NCBI GenBank assembly: GCA_905178155.1
Contig: CAJINV010000005.1
Location: 3,354,833 to 3,418,832, forward strand
Length of the DNA stretch: 64,000 nucleotides
Direction: 5' to 3'
Source of the DNA: Amoebophrya sp. A120
Lineage: Eukaryota > Sar > Dinophyceae > Syndiniales > Amoebophryaceae
The notes under the pieces are model-generated. The model was not told the origin of the DNA. It made no database searches and saw nothing but the letters and a program-made list of their open reading frames with translations. Below are positions 55,401 through 64,000 of this stretch, in pieces. Numbering within the stretch: position 1 is the first letter of the stretch; every line of letters begins with the position of its first letter. A program made the position numbers and the translations under genes.

Positions 55401-57884
55401 TGCCTGTGCCACATCCGTCTCGCATCAAATAGCACTTGCGTTTGCCGCTAGCGTCTGCATTGTTTTCCAAGAAGAAGGATTTGCATTCGTCCGTTTTCGA
55501 GCACAAGTACCGGCATTCGCTCAGCGTGTAGGCACGGTTATTGTAGGTGCTGATCACGATGGGATTCGTACCTCCCAGAAGCGACGTGAAAGCGCCACCA
55601 GGCTGGCACTGACCGCCGTATCCGACTATCAAGTGCAAATATCAGGTCTGGGTGGTGTGGAAAATTGCAAAACCTGAGCAGGTGCTTCTTGTTTAACACG
55701 GCTATAGCGCGTCTGGTGTATCATGTTGCGGAAGAACAGTGAATGCCTACTGAATTAAGTGGAGTACGTATCTCATGCGCAATACGCAACACAGCCCTGG
55801 TTCCCCAAAAGATTTTCATGCTTGGAGGCCTATTGTTTCTTTGTCACCCGCGAGTCAGCATGGCAACTTTCCAGGCCATAGATACAGACATATTTGCAAA
55901 AAGGCATATCGACGGCGCAGTTACTGTCGTCGACCTGCGGCACATCTGTTGCCTCTATACAACTTGCCGTGTTTTGCTCCAAGCTATACATCATCTGCGT
56001 CGATTGGAGGTATCCAGGCGACTCGAGCGGACACAAATTGGACGGAAAATGGTGGACATTCCGAAACAAAAGCAGCGGACTTCGTCCGTCATTCATCCAT
56101 GAGAAAGATGCTGAATTCTGATGGAGCTGGGATTCTCATACAGCCATGTCTTGTGGTGCTTTGTGCTCCTGCTGCGCCTGCACACAAAACCGTAATCGAA
56201 AGAGCACCGAGCACGGCCCCACCACAGGCAAATAGAGTGGCAGATTTGGCCGCAACTGGGTGTTGCGGAAACCATGGCCGGGCCGCGCCAGGAAAAGCCA
56301 ACAGCGGCGCGAAGACTTTGGCGCGCCAGGGCAGCGGGCTGGCACGCGCGCGCCGCCCCCGTGTCGTGCGGCGGGCGGCGAGCAAAAAAATTGTGTCCGA
56401 CCTTTGGCGCGCATTGTGTCCGGTTTTTGGCGAATTGTGTCCCAAGGCAAGTGTGTCCGAGCAAAAAGCACACTGAAAATATGCACGGCATCTTTTACCT
56501 GGCGTGCGGCCGGGGCGCCGCCCACTGGGGTGGTCCGGCTGGAAAGGTTGCTGCTGGCAGTCGGAGACGCCACAGGCGCCGCCACTTCCGTGGGCTTTCT
56601 CACACAAATGAAAGAATGGGAGGCGCTTCGCAGATTGGCACCACACCCAGGCGGCAGGGCGCGGACTGCCGCGTGGCATGTCCTCCCTTCAGGTGAATTG
56701 CTTTCTTTCCGTCGGTTCTCAGCCATCGGCCCCACTGCTTCTCTTCGCCCTCTACTATTCACAGAAGCTGAAAGCGCAACTAACGCAGTCCTATGGCAGC
56801 TCGAGTGCTTCTGCATTGTGGCAATGCGATGAGGAAGCTGACAAAAAAAAAACATTCTCAGCGCTCAGGCGAAGGTGCTAGAGATTCGGAAAAAGATGAA
56901 TTTTGATTGTAATTGTGCACGTTTTTCTGCCCCGTTTTGTGTCCGCTATACGGCCTGGCGCCATCCATACGATTTCAACATTCCCATTCGTGTCGTCCAA
57001 GTACACCCGATTCGGACAGACGGCAGTGTAAAATTGGCACGTCCCACTTCTGTATGGATTGCAAATACAATGTCAGGTGTCTGATACGGGCAGGATGCAA
57101 CTTGACGTCATCCTAAGTCTGCTGACGTAGACAAAAATCCGCCGGCCTTGCTCAGTCGAAAGACACTCTGGGGTTCTTGCCTCTCACAGCTGTGGCATCT
57201 CTCATGCAGGCTACACATTGAGAGGCCTCCACGGGCACGGATCTTGTCATGACATGCTCATACTCTGAGCATGAATTCCACAACTTCTTTCTTGCAGGTC
57301 GAAAAATTATACAAATTTCTGCATTAGCATTCTTCCTGACCCAGACATAATCGAACTCTATTTGCACTTGATACTGTGTCGGACTGGTAGGCTTTGCACA
57401 TGCCGTTAGATTCCGTACGGCACTGCAGGTCACAGCGCCGCCAGAAGAAATTTTTAGAGGCGTCGAAATAATATTCCAATTGTGGGTTGACGTTGACCTT
57501 GAAGACTTCGTCTCCTGTCAGTCCACCAGACCCATTATACTGAGAATTGCACTTGCCGCTGAACTCCTTCGCGCAGATGGGGTCTGTGAAAGTACTAGTA
57601 CCGCCGGCAGCCGACAGCGACAGATCGGTCCAGGTAGGTAGGATCGGAGCAGCGTCATCCATCGAATTAACACATGTGCACGTGTCCGCCTTCTTGCTGG
57701 CTTTGGTCTGGAGGTGATTTCGATTTGTGAATGCAGCTCCTCCATCTGTGTGGGCCTGGGTCTTTTGCTGCGCTGCACCTCGTCGCAGCACCTTCACGGC
57801 TTGCACCGCCGGGCACCTAGACACGACCTGGAGGGCCGCAAGAAGACGACCGGCAAAGGAGTAACGACGCACCTGCGCGCCCAT
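52407..57884 (-). CDS. Secreted cysteine-rich protein with PAN/apple-like modules
   Basis: Starts at ATG 57884 with a signal peptide (RLLAALQVVSRCPAVQA). Exons: 57884-57374, 57047 to ~56930, ~56095-55909, 55621-55329, 55100-55022, 54729-54704, 54499-54307, 52473-52407. The second-third exon junction is unresolved. Cys-rich modules include FWRRCDLQCRTESNGMCKAY, CQFYTAVCPNRVYLDD, and LSECRYLCSKTDECKSFFLE with CYLMRDGC, a PAN/apple-like pattern. Near the end are CADPQDRPDWCTKKWCYV and FIWYSYQICEGK-stop; in my recollection such WC...WCYV and YSYQ-C motifs recur in dinoflagellate secreted proteins. Six introns are TIR elements; the last (52479-54306) contains a LINE fragment. From 55621 onward the 658 nt read in frame to the stop. 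Surface binding or defence is possible, but function is unknown. Confidence 0.75.
52558..54169 (-). mobile_element. 5'-truncated LINE inserted into an introner
   Basis: Flanked by a perfect 14-bp duplication TCTTTCCATCTCAA (52544-52557 and 54170-54183). On the - strand it begins at 54169 inside the RT coding region and ends with the simple tail GTGAGTGAGTGAATGAA at 52558. It is GC-rich compared with the introner around it. Truncation at the 5' end plus a tail is the usual outcome of target-primed reverse transcription. Confidence 0.88.
52677..54161 (-). CDS. LINE RT C-terminal fragment, 494 codons, open
   Basis: The portion of a LINE ORF2 downstream of the RT active site. It has the thumb/connection signature TVSLFKYLGTQVENNAATTK, then RRTGMARSTVQALKGIWRDR and LANSVALYNAETW, as in many LINE ORF2 proteins (family knowledge). 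Around residue 114 is a finger-like CDRCGDILSDQKALTYHK. No YADD box is present because the copy is truncated at 54169, eight bases before its first ATG. The frame is free of stops, implying a recent insertion. It is not closely similar to the ORF2 at 12496-16611 by eye, so a second LINE family is present. As a truncated copy it should not move on its own. Confidence 0.8.
   Translation of the reverse strand: MTFNLQPAEKTNEEAREERFKFQELGGTERSGWMVEWSGADLRPELKQGAKKAPRMDMGLKPTHLLAWDDGSFNCCILKKSGWATVRWRWAETPARLIRMGRIRFVKQEKNAFVCDRCGDILSDQKALTYHKATGFCRPAKTEEEERQLRVGRQILEKQKAERARQLVPANLTTYSGEEIKTVSLFKYLGTQVENNAATTKEIARRTGMARSTVQALKGIWRDRDISRRMKATLYQSLANSVALYNAETWHPREHDLKALRWFQHSTLKTVEGEKRAWQYAQEEAEGAEEYASRLDLCNRTGVPPIETILRERRVAWAAHTFRNPNEACHHLTKQEIRKNTPWGRMVKEDFDAIGLPVDGFMDLKPQPAAHVVKAHLVAKRPTKPLPKQQKADRRGKTKACKARTARQNENIRKQKEEAEQKQAEFVANISGRRWERVPNTTGSAWQTEKSDADPDPVTFQIDAEDFCENSGRTEYRVCGIWFQKMSDGTYAAR
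54505..54703. mobile_element. TIR intron, family F, in the secreted-protein gene
   Basis: TATCCTCTGCAAAGGCAATA opposes ACGATACTTTTGCACTGCATA-type end. Flanks CCGTC/CCACC. In-frame join TETVASDGKN. Confidence 0.85.
54735..55021. mobile_element. TIR intron, family C, in the secreted-protein gene
   Basis: TATCCTGAGCAAAAACGCCT with CCTCCCC, and GGGGAAGTTTTTGGACGGGA-TA. Flanks GCGCA/ACGCA. Join EFCVAWED is in frame. Confidence 0.88.
55106..55328. mobile_element. TIR intron, family E, in the secreted-protein gene
   Basis: TATCGCGAGAAAAAACTGTT opposes GCAGTTTTTTCGTGCGATA. Flanks GTGTG/GTGTA. In-frame join EWLTPQKDDTD. Confidence 0.88.
55627..55908. mobile_element. TIR intron, divergent family A, in the secreted-protein gene
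   Basis: TATCAAGTGCAAATATCAGG with TCTGGGTGG, and CATATTTGCAAAAAGGCATA. Flanks CCGAC/TCGAC. In-frame join NCAVEYGGQC. Confidence 0.85.
57053..57373. mobile_element. TIR intron, divergent family A, in the secreted-protein gene
   Basis: TATGGATTGCAAATACAATG with GTCAGGTGTCTG, and TGACCCAGACATAATC...GATA. Flanks TTCTG/CTGTG. The in-frame join SDTGGTCQFY recovers the Cys-rich frame. Confidence 0.83.
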
Positions 57885-58514
57885 GATCCTTTTTTCACCC
57901 CACTACAATCAACATCGCGGACATTTTGAGGTTTATTCCAGCCTCGTGCATCTGAGTTGCAGCAGAGCCAAGAGGAGGATAGCAGAAGGGCAACAATGCA
58001 TAACAACTTCTGGACTCCAAGCAGCTCGGGAAAGATCTGCAAGTCCGATAGAGGCAACAGATTTCTAAAATTCTTTATCGTCCGACGCCTCCGCGTCACA
58101 CTCTCAATTTTCTCATAGTTGTGGCACTCGTGGTCAGCAGTTCATTTCTTCCAAACATTTGACTCTGCTCAGAATTGATGAATGGTCACTCGCAACACAA
58201 GTGCGCTCATTTTCTTTTGCTGACAGACAAGATCTTTAAGAAACATCACGAAAGCCAGACCTACACCTACTGGGAGGTGGGTGTGGGAGTGAGTGTGGAA
58301 CTACCTCCCCCTACATTCAATAATTTAAATTTTAGTCGCACAAAAGTTCTCGTTGCAATCCTGCGAAAGGGATCATGAACGTGATATTATCATGGAAATA
58401 ACTGCAATGGCGAAGAGGATTCCGACTCGAGGCCCGGAGCACTAAAACATTACGAGCAAGTTGTTCTTCAATATCTTTGATCTTTCTGCTTGTGGGCCAG
58501 GGCCACGTGACTGA
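57885..58514. other. Intergenic, no gene seen
   Basis: Spacer between the 5' end of the secreted-protein gene and the 3' end of the Q/N-rich gene. No recognisable frame or RNA. Confidence 0.5.
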
Positions 58515-61500
58515 TCAATAAGGCATGAATCCAGGTGGCGGATGAGGTGCCGGGCCCCCACTTCCGCCGGGAAACATGTTGTAGCCATACGGCAACGGCG
58601 CACCTGTTGACGAGTACTGCTGGTATTGTTGATTCTCATTCTGATTTATTGCCCCCGCCCGCGGCGCACTGTGTACTACTAGGTTCGTCCCCTGCTGATA
58701 GTGCTGGGGATGATTCGCGTGGTTCGCGTATTGCGGTGTCGTTTGTGTCTGAAAGTCCGGGGTATCGAAGCGGTTGAAGGTCGCGTTGTTGTGCGCCGGC
58801 GCCGTTGTTGTCCCAGCAGGCCCCAGCCCGACGTGAAAGGGGTTTACATTCGTGTTGCTCGCACTGTTGCTGTAAAGCATGTTTGACGTCGTACTTGCCC
58901 CCCCGGCCACCCCCGGCGGCCCTGCACTCGAGGACGACGAACCACCGCCAGGAGCTTGATATTGAAATTGTTGCTGTTGCTGTTGTGGTTGTCCGCCTGC
59001 TGCTCCTCCGCTTCCTGTTGGGACAAAAGAACTCGCAGCACCCGGATTGGCGTTCCACAAGGGTCCGCTGTTCAGCCGTGCGTTTTGTTCCTCGTGCGCC
59101 TCCCTTCTCTTCTCCAGCTCCTTCTCCCGTGCCTCCTCCTCCTTCGCCTTTTTTGCCTCCCGCTTCTTCGCAATCGCCCTTTGCACGTACGCGTCGTGTT
59201 CGCACGCCCTGAATTCCTTGTCCCACTTTTCCTTCATCTTGTGGTAGTGCTCCTGCCCGATGTTTTTGTGCAGCCAGGTCTTCACGTAGGCCCCGGGAAG
59301 TTCGATGTTCTTCCGTCCCATGTACTCCAGGATCCGCAGACCGACCGGCTTCAATAGCCTCGACATTTCGGACTCGTCGCTGTCGTACTCGTCGTCCTTT
59401 TTCTTCGCGAAGGCCGCACTGCTCGCGCCGGAGCGCTTCCCCCCGCGGCCCTTGCCCTTCTGCGTTATTTGTTCCCGGTCTTTTTCCTCATGTCTGCGCT
59501 GGTTGATTTTGTCCTGCAGTTTTGATTGATCTGTGCCTTTCGGGTCCTGCTTCCGGTGCATGTTTTTTTCCTTCAAAAAGGCGATGTATTTCTCCTCTTC
59601 CGCGGGCTTGGTAAGTTGCAACGCCTCCCACAGCGGATTTACCAACACCAGTCCCGTTTCTTGCTCCCGCCTCTTCTGGTGCTTTGTTTTGAACTCTTCC
59701 GACCGGTAGCTGGAGATCAAAGCCTGCGTCTCCCCCGTGCTTGTTTCCCCGAAAATAGCTTCTTGCTCGAAAAGCTCGTACGCCCGGTCGAAGAACCACT
59801 GCAGGGTTGGGTGCGTGCGGAGGAGCTCGTGGCACTTCGCGCCGCGCTATCAAGTGTAAAAGTGTCTGGGTCTGGAAGGATGTGAACTTGTGATGCGCAT
59901 TTCATAACACAGACAAATCTCTCATGCATCTTTGCAAAAGGTGCCCATATGTTGTCCCCAAAATGGGGGATTTGTCATGCGGATTAAGCAATGCGGAAGC
60001 TTCTCGAAATCTGTGATGCTAGGGCTTCCATGACAGACATTTTGTGTCATGCAAAAACAGCATGACAAAAATCTGCATTCTTCCAGACCCAGACATCTTT
60101 ACATTTGATACGCGCACGCCGTGGGGAAACTTCTCCACCGGCTTCGCGAATTCCTCCTTCAGGTTGTCTCTCGTCACGCACTGCTTGTAGTAGTTTTTCA
60201 GAATCTCCAAAATTTCGTCGTCCGGAATCAAATCCTGCCGGCAATCCACCCATTTCATAAACTCGCCGTCGGGCTTCAAAGGCTTGATCGCGTGCAGATG
60301 CGCTGTGTGCGGGTGGGGTAACGCCTGGGCCTTCACCTCCCGAGAGGCAATGGCGCTCTGCTCTTTCTTCTCGTGCTGTTTTCGCACGATCTCGGAGAAC
60401 GTGTCTTGATTTGGCTGCTCGGGGGACGAGCTCGCGCCGGTAGAATTTTTCGGGTTCCTCGCTTGTTGTTGATTTTGATGGCTTACTGTTCCGGTTGGTA
60501 CTTGATTAGGATTTTTTGGATTTCCCCTGTCTTTGCTGTTATTTTTCCCTTGATGTTCCTCTTGAGCAGCTGCACGCATCTCCCTTCGCCTTGCTCTCTT
60601 CTGCGCCTTTGTAAGACGCTTTCCCTTCATCTGGCTTGCGTTCATTTCGGCAAGATTATCCACTTGCTGTTGCTTCGTTCCCCCACCATTAGTTGTACTT
60701 TGTGCAGCTGCCTCACCTGAAGATGCTCCGCTCCCGAACGCGTTGTAGATACCCGCGCCGTGAGGTCGTTGTACTTGCTGTTGCTGCTTGTTTTGTTCTT
60801 GCCCGCCCCCCCGAGCAGTAGTAGATGATGTTGCACCAGGTCGTTTATTCATGCGTTTTTTATTTCCATCTCGAGCAAGGTGTGCAACGGCGTCGTCGTC
60901 ACTATCATCCTCGTCCCCGAGCAATGCAACTTGGTCGGCCAGTTCGAATTGGTTCTTTCCTAGGTTCGCATCCATTTCGTCCTCCGACGAATTCGAATTA
61001 TTGCTGTCATCATCTTGACCATCTTGCTCCCCGTCGCCATCAGCAGCTCTCCTTATCGCAGCCGCGTCCGTCCAACTCTTCCCCATTGCAGCTAGTGTCT
61101 CTCCCTCTTTCCTAAAAGCGGCACTGCTACCAGCACCACGACCACTCTTCTTCTTGATACTATCTCCCTCGAACAACGATCCCTGCCCCGCTTTGAAAGA
61201 GGAGCCGAGAGCTCTCTCTTCTTCCAATAGTTCGTTTTTCATCTGCTCTCTTTCCCGGAACCAGTCGGATTTTTCCTGCTTCCCCCGTCTTTCCCTTTTC
61301 AGCTGCAGCAACGTCTGCTCTTCCATGGTGGAGATTCCCTGTTTGCACTGGATCATCATCGTGTCTAGGTCATCCGTCCGCCCAATGCCCATGCCCACGT
61401 AATCCAGCTCATTCGGGTACTTCGCCTTGTACTCCTGCAAGTCTTCCAGTACTTGCGCCCGTACCCGCGCCGCGCCCTCGTGCCAAATCCCGAACTTTGG

Positions 61501-63093
61501 GTCGCACCGCGGCCCCTTGGGGGCCGGGAGCTGCTCGAGCACGTCCCAGGCAAGGGGCTTGCCCAGGGTCTCCCAGCCGGGAAAGGTGCCGTGGCGGGAG
61601 ACGTATTTCGTTTTCCCCGTTTGTCTGTCGGTTTGTTTGATTGCGGTGGTTTTGCCCGAAAACTCTCGGATGTACTGCTCGTCTGGCGTTGTCACGCTGT
61701 TGTAAAGAGTGCGGTGTGGTTGTGGAGCTGGAGGTGCAAGTATTTTACCTTGGTTAGTATTTTTCGTAGGTTGTCCTTGTCCTCCGATGGGCGGAGGAGG
61801 GGGCATCATGTTAAGATTCTTGGCCGCCGCATTTTTTGCAGCACTCGACGAAGAAGTAGAGGACGAGAACAACCCCGAAGCCGCCGCGGCGCTGCGTGCT
61901 TGATCGAGGTACTTCTGGCGATTTATCACCGTCTCGGCCGCCAATTTCGCATTTTTCAATTTTTTCCTCTCGTTGTTGCTCAAGCCTGGCTGTTGTAATT
62001 TCAGATCAATCAACTCTGGCGCAGCGGCGCGCAGGGTCTGCGAGTTCCGGATAGTGCCGTTTACAACTTTCTCTCTTGCTTGCAGTTGCCGTCGTTGCTC
62101 TTCGTCCTTGCGTGTTTTCTCTTCTGCCTTCTGCTGTAATTCCGCATGGCCGTCGCCTCGGACGATGCGCATGCCAAATTCGTCCTCGACGAGGCTGGAT
62201 TTGTTTTTGTTCTGTTCCTGTTTCCTCCGTTTTGCAGCTTGATTCATCTGATGATCATATGGCTGGAAGGAAGAACTTGAAGCCGCAGTCGCGCCGGGAG
62301 GTGCACTACCACCGCCATGAGGAGGATATTCTTCCTGCAACCCCTGCAGGTCCGCAAAACCAACTGCAGTTCCAGCCGGCCTCTTGTTCTTCTGGTTCTG
62401 GCTTTGCGCTTGCTTTGCTGATTTTCCATTTTGCGCATTAAGATCTCGACCCCCACTGCCTGCTGTAGTCCCCGCAGCTGCAGCTCCCGCGGCCGCGCCT
62501 CGCCCTCGGTTTCGCTGCGAGTTCGCTTGAAAAGCGTTTCTTAAGTTGCTTGACGAGGAAGCGGCTTGTTGCTGCTCGCCCCCCTGCTGCCCCTGCATCG
62601 CTCCTGTCGGCACAAACCCACTGACCGGGGTCTGCGGTACCGGGAACCCGGCGGGAAGGTTTCGTTGTGACCCGAGGTTCTTCTGGATTTGCGTCATGTT
62701 CATGCGGAGATTTTGCTCTGTACTCCGCTGGGTCGGGATGTTTGTGAGATTCGGGTTGTTGCGCTGATTGTTCTCGTAGTTTTGTTGCAGCTGGCGCTGG
62801 CTGTACAGAATTTGGTGATCATAACCTCCTCCTGCTCCCGCTGTCGTATTAGGATTGTTCATGTTTACCTGCTGGTGCTGTTGGATCCCAATTTGTTGGT
62901 GCAGCTGATTCGTCATGGCAATGGTGTTGTTCACCTGCTGCTGCATCTGCAGCCACGCACCGTACAGCTCCTGCTGCGTGGGCTGTCTGCTCGGGTCCAG
63001 AATCACAGGCTGCGGGGGCATTGGCATGGTGGGCGGCGGGAAGTTCGGGCTGTTTCCCTTCCCGGGTTGCTGTTGATTGTTGAAGGGAAACAT
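58515..63093 (-). CDS. Large Q/N-rich low-complexity protein, unassigned
   Basis: Exons 63093-60111 and 59842-58515 total 4311 nt, exactly 1436 aa plus stop. The start is ATG at 63093 (MFPFNNQQQPGKGN); an in-frame TTG upstream is less likely. The N-terminal ~250 residues are rich in Q, N and P. A charged helix (NNERKKLKNAKLAAETVINR) precedes an ordered-looking block near the middle (IREFSGKTTAIKQ, HGTFPGWETLGKPLAWDVLE, CDPKFGIWHEGAARVRAQVL). Later come acidic Asp/Ser runs, a second ordered block around the intron (DDEILEILKNYYKQCV, CHELLRTHPTLQWFFDRAYE), a long Lys/Glu helix, and a Q/G/P tail. I do not recognise the family; a nuclear or RNA-granule role is conceivable from composition only. 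The one TIR intron (59848-60110, CGCGC duplication) is removed in frame. Confidence 0.8.
59848..60110. mobile_element. TIR intron, family A, in the Q/N-rich gene
   Basis: TATCAAGTGTAAAAGTGTCT and ACATCTTTACATTTGATA. Perfect CGCGC duplication, the same 5-mer as at 4474-4760. Confidence 0.93.
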
Positions 63094-64000
63094 GTTTTTT
63101 TTTGACAATGGGACAGGTTTCTAAATATTTCTGGTTGCGTGGAGGCGGGTCGGGAAACAAGACAAAGACTACAACATACAATGAGTAGAAATCAAACGGT
63201 TGGATGTGAAGCGAAGGGGTGGTACGTAAATTCAAAAAAACAAAAAATCTTTCTAAAAACAAAAGCGAACTTTCGAAAATTCAAACCCTGATGCGAGAAA
63301 GGCAATAAATCGGCGACCTAGATGAAGAAGTCTTCGAAGACATCAACATATAAATCTAGCGTATAAAAGATAAAGAGGCACCGGGGGAGACTTGCGACAT
63401 AGGGATCAACTTCTCGACCAATTATACGACAAGTTGCATTAATTGCGTGACGGTGAAGGAACTGAGTTAGTACTATTGCCACGCTCGATCCAGAACCACG
63501 AGCTGGAGATAGCGTCGCAAGGACGATGATCTGTCTCAGTTGGTAGATCGGTTGAACACCAGATCGAGTAGCCGTGCGGGAGCAATAGCGCTCTTGGTGC
63601 AGCATCACACAAAATCGTTCGTGTGTGTGCTCTTCGTGAAGGACTTGAAAATTCCAATCTGATAAATATAAGCAATAAATTAGTTAAAACTTCTTGTCCT
63701 CTACTGGGTCAGAGAAGTTGTTGCGTTGCGTTTAGTGTACTCGGAAACCTCCAGTTCTTTGGCCTCAAACAACATCTTGGATGCGTGGGTGCAGCTGGTG
63801 GTGCACGTGGGTCGCACATCATCGCAAATAATCAGATAATTTCATTTCAAACTTCAGCGGCAAATAATGGACATTTTTATGGTGACACTTTTTCGACGAG
63901 GAAAGGCATTTATTTCGTGTTTTTTTACCAAGTGTTGAAATGAAACTATTGAATCTGCCGCCGACGTCCTGTCGCACGCCCACCTGCTTACTTCTTCGCG
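63094..64000. other. 5' flank, no gene seen
   Basis: Upstream of the Q/N-rich gene. The 106-codon + frame at 63623-63943 has no recognised domain. No promoter motif can be assigned. Confidence 0.45.

Overview
Protist nuclear DNA, most like a dinoflagellate of the Syndiniales/Amoebophrya type. Three things point there: long low-complexity proteins, near one-way gene order (two or three genes on + up to 8.9 kb, every recognised gene on - from 12 kb onward), and coding genes riddled with intron-like elements that have terminal inverted repeats (TIRs), 5-bp target duplications and no GT-AG ends. As I recall, such introners have been described from Amoebophrya genomes; the species assignment is inference. 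There is one 100-base assembly gap (12321-12420).

Layout. 218-1149 (+): 3' part of a ubiquitin C-terminal hydrolase. 4038-6479 and about 6880-8853 (+): tandem pair of TIGR02452/DUF2263 (microbial PARG-like) proteins, flanked by two copies of a ~150-bp repeat. 9979-11176: GC-rich block with inverted ends and a 13-bp minisatellite. 11.2-12.05 and 20.18-20.5 kb: AT-rich DNA split by a full-length ~8.1-kb LINE (12070-20164, two ORFs, 15-bp target duplication). 20901-21854 (-): cupin_5 (DUF985). 22883-27000 (-): alanine aminotransferase, 11 exons. 27.0-30.3 kb: probable but unassigned exons. 30273-38846 (-): giant RRM/G-rich protein with eIF4B-like features, 15 exons. 40672-46699 (-): SLC35F5-like transporter with very large inserts. 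48317-51553 (-): PX-RING protein. 52407-57884 (-): secreted cysteine-rich protein, one intron of which holds a nested, 5'-truncated LINE. 58515-63093 (-): long Q/N-rich protein.

The outstanding signal is the intron population. I located 32 TIR elements (about 145-376 nt, plus one of 1828 nt), all beginning TATC/TATG (or a near variant) and ending GATA/CATA, in at least nine sequence families. All lie in predicted introns and I noticed none between genes. Removing each element plus one 5-nt flank restores the reading frame in 31 of 32 cases; the exception is off by one base. The arithmetic closes to whole codons for a 510-aa aminotransferase, an 1832-aa transporter, a 1436-aa Q/N-rich protein and a 410-codon PARG-like copy. 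The same genes also carry ordinary GT-AG introns. Near-identical copies sit in both orientations within one gene, and the tandem PARG-like pair share no element site, so these look like transposon-derived introns gained recently and removed by a mechanism that reads the ends rather than GT-AG.
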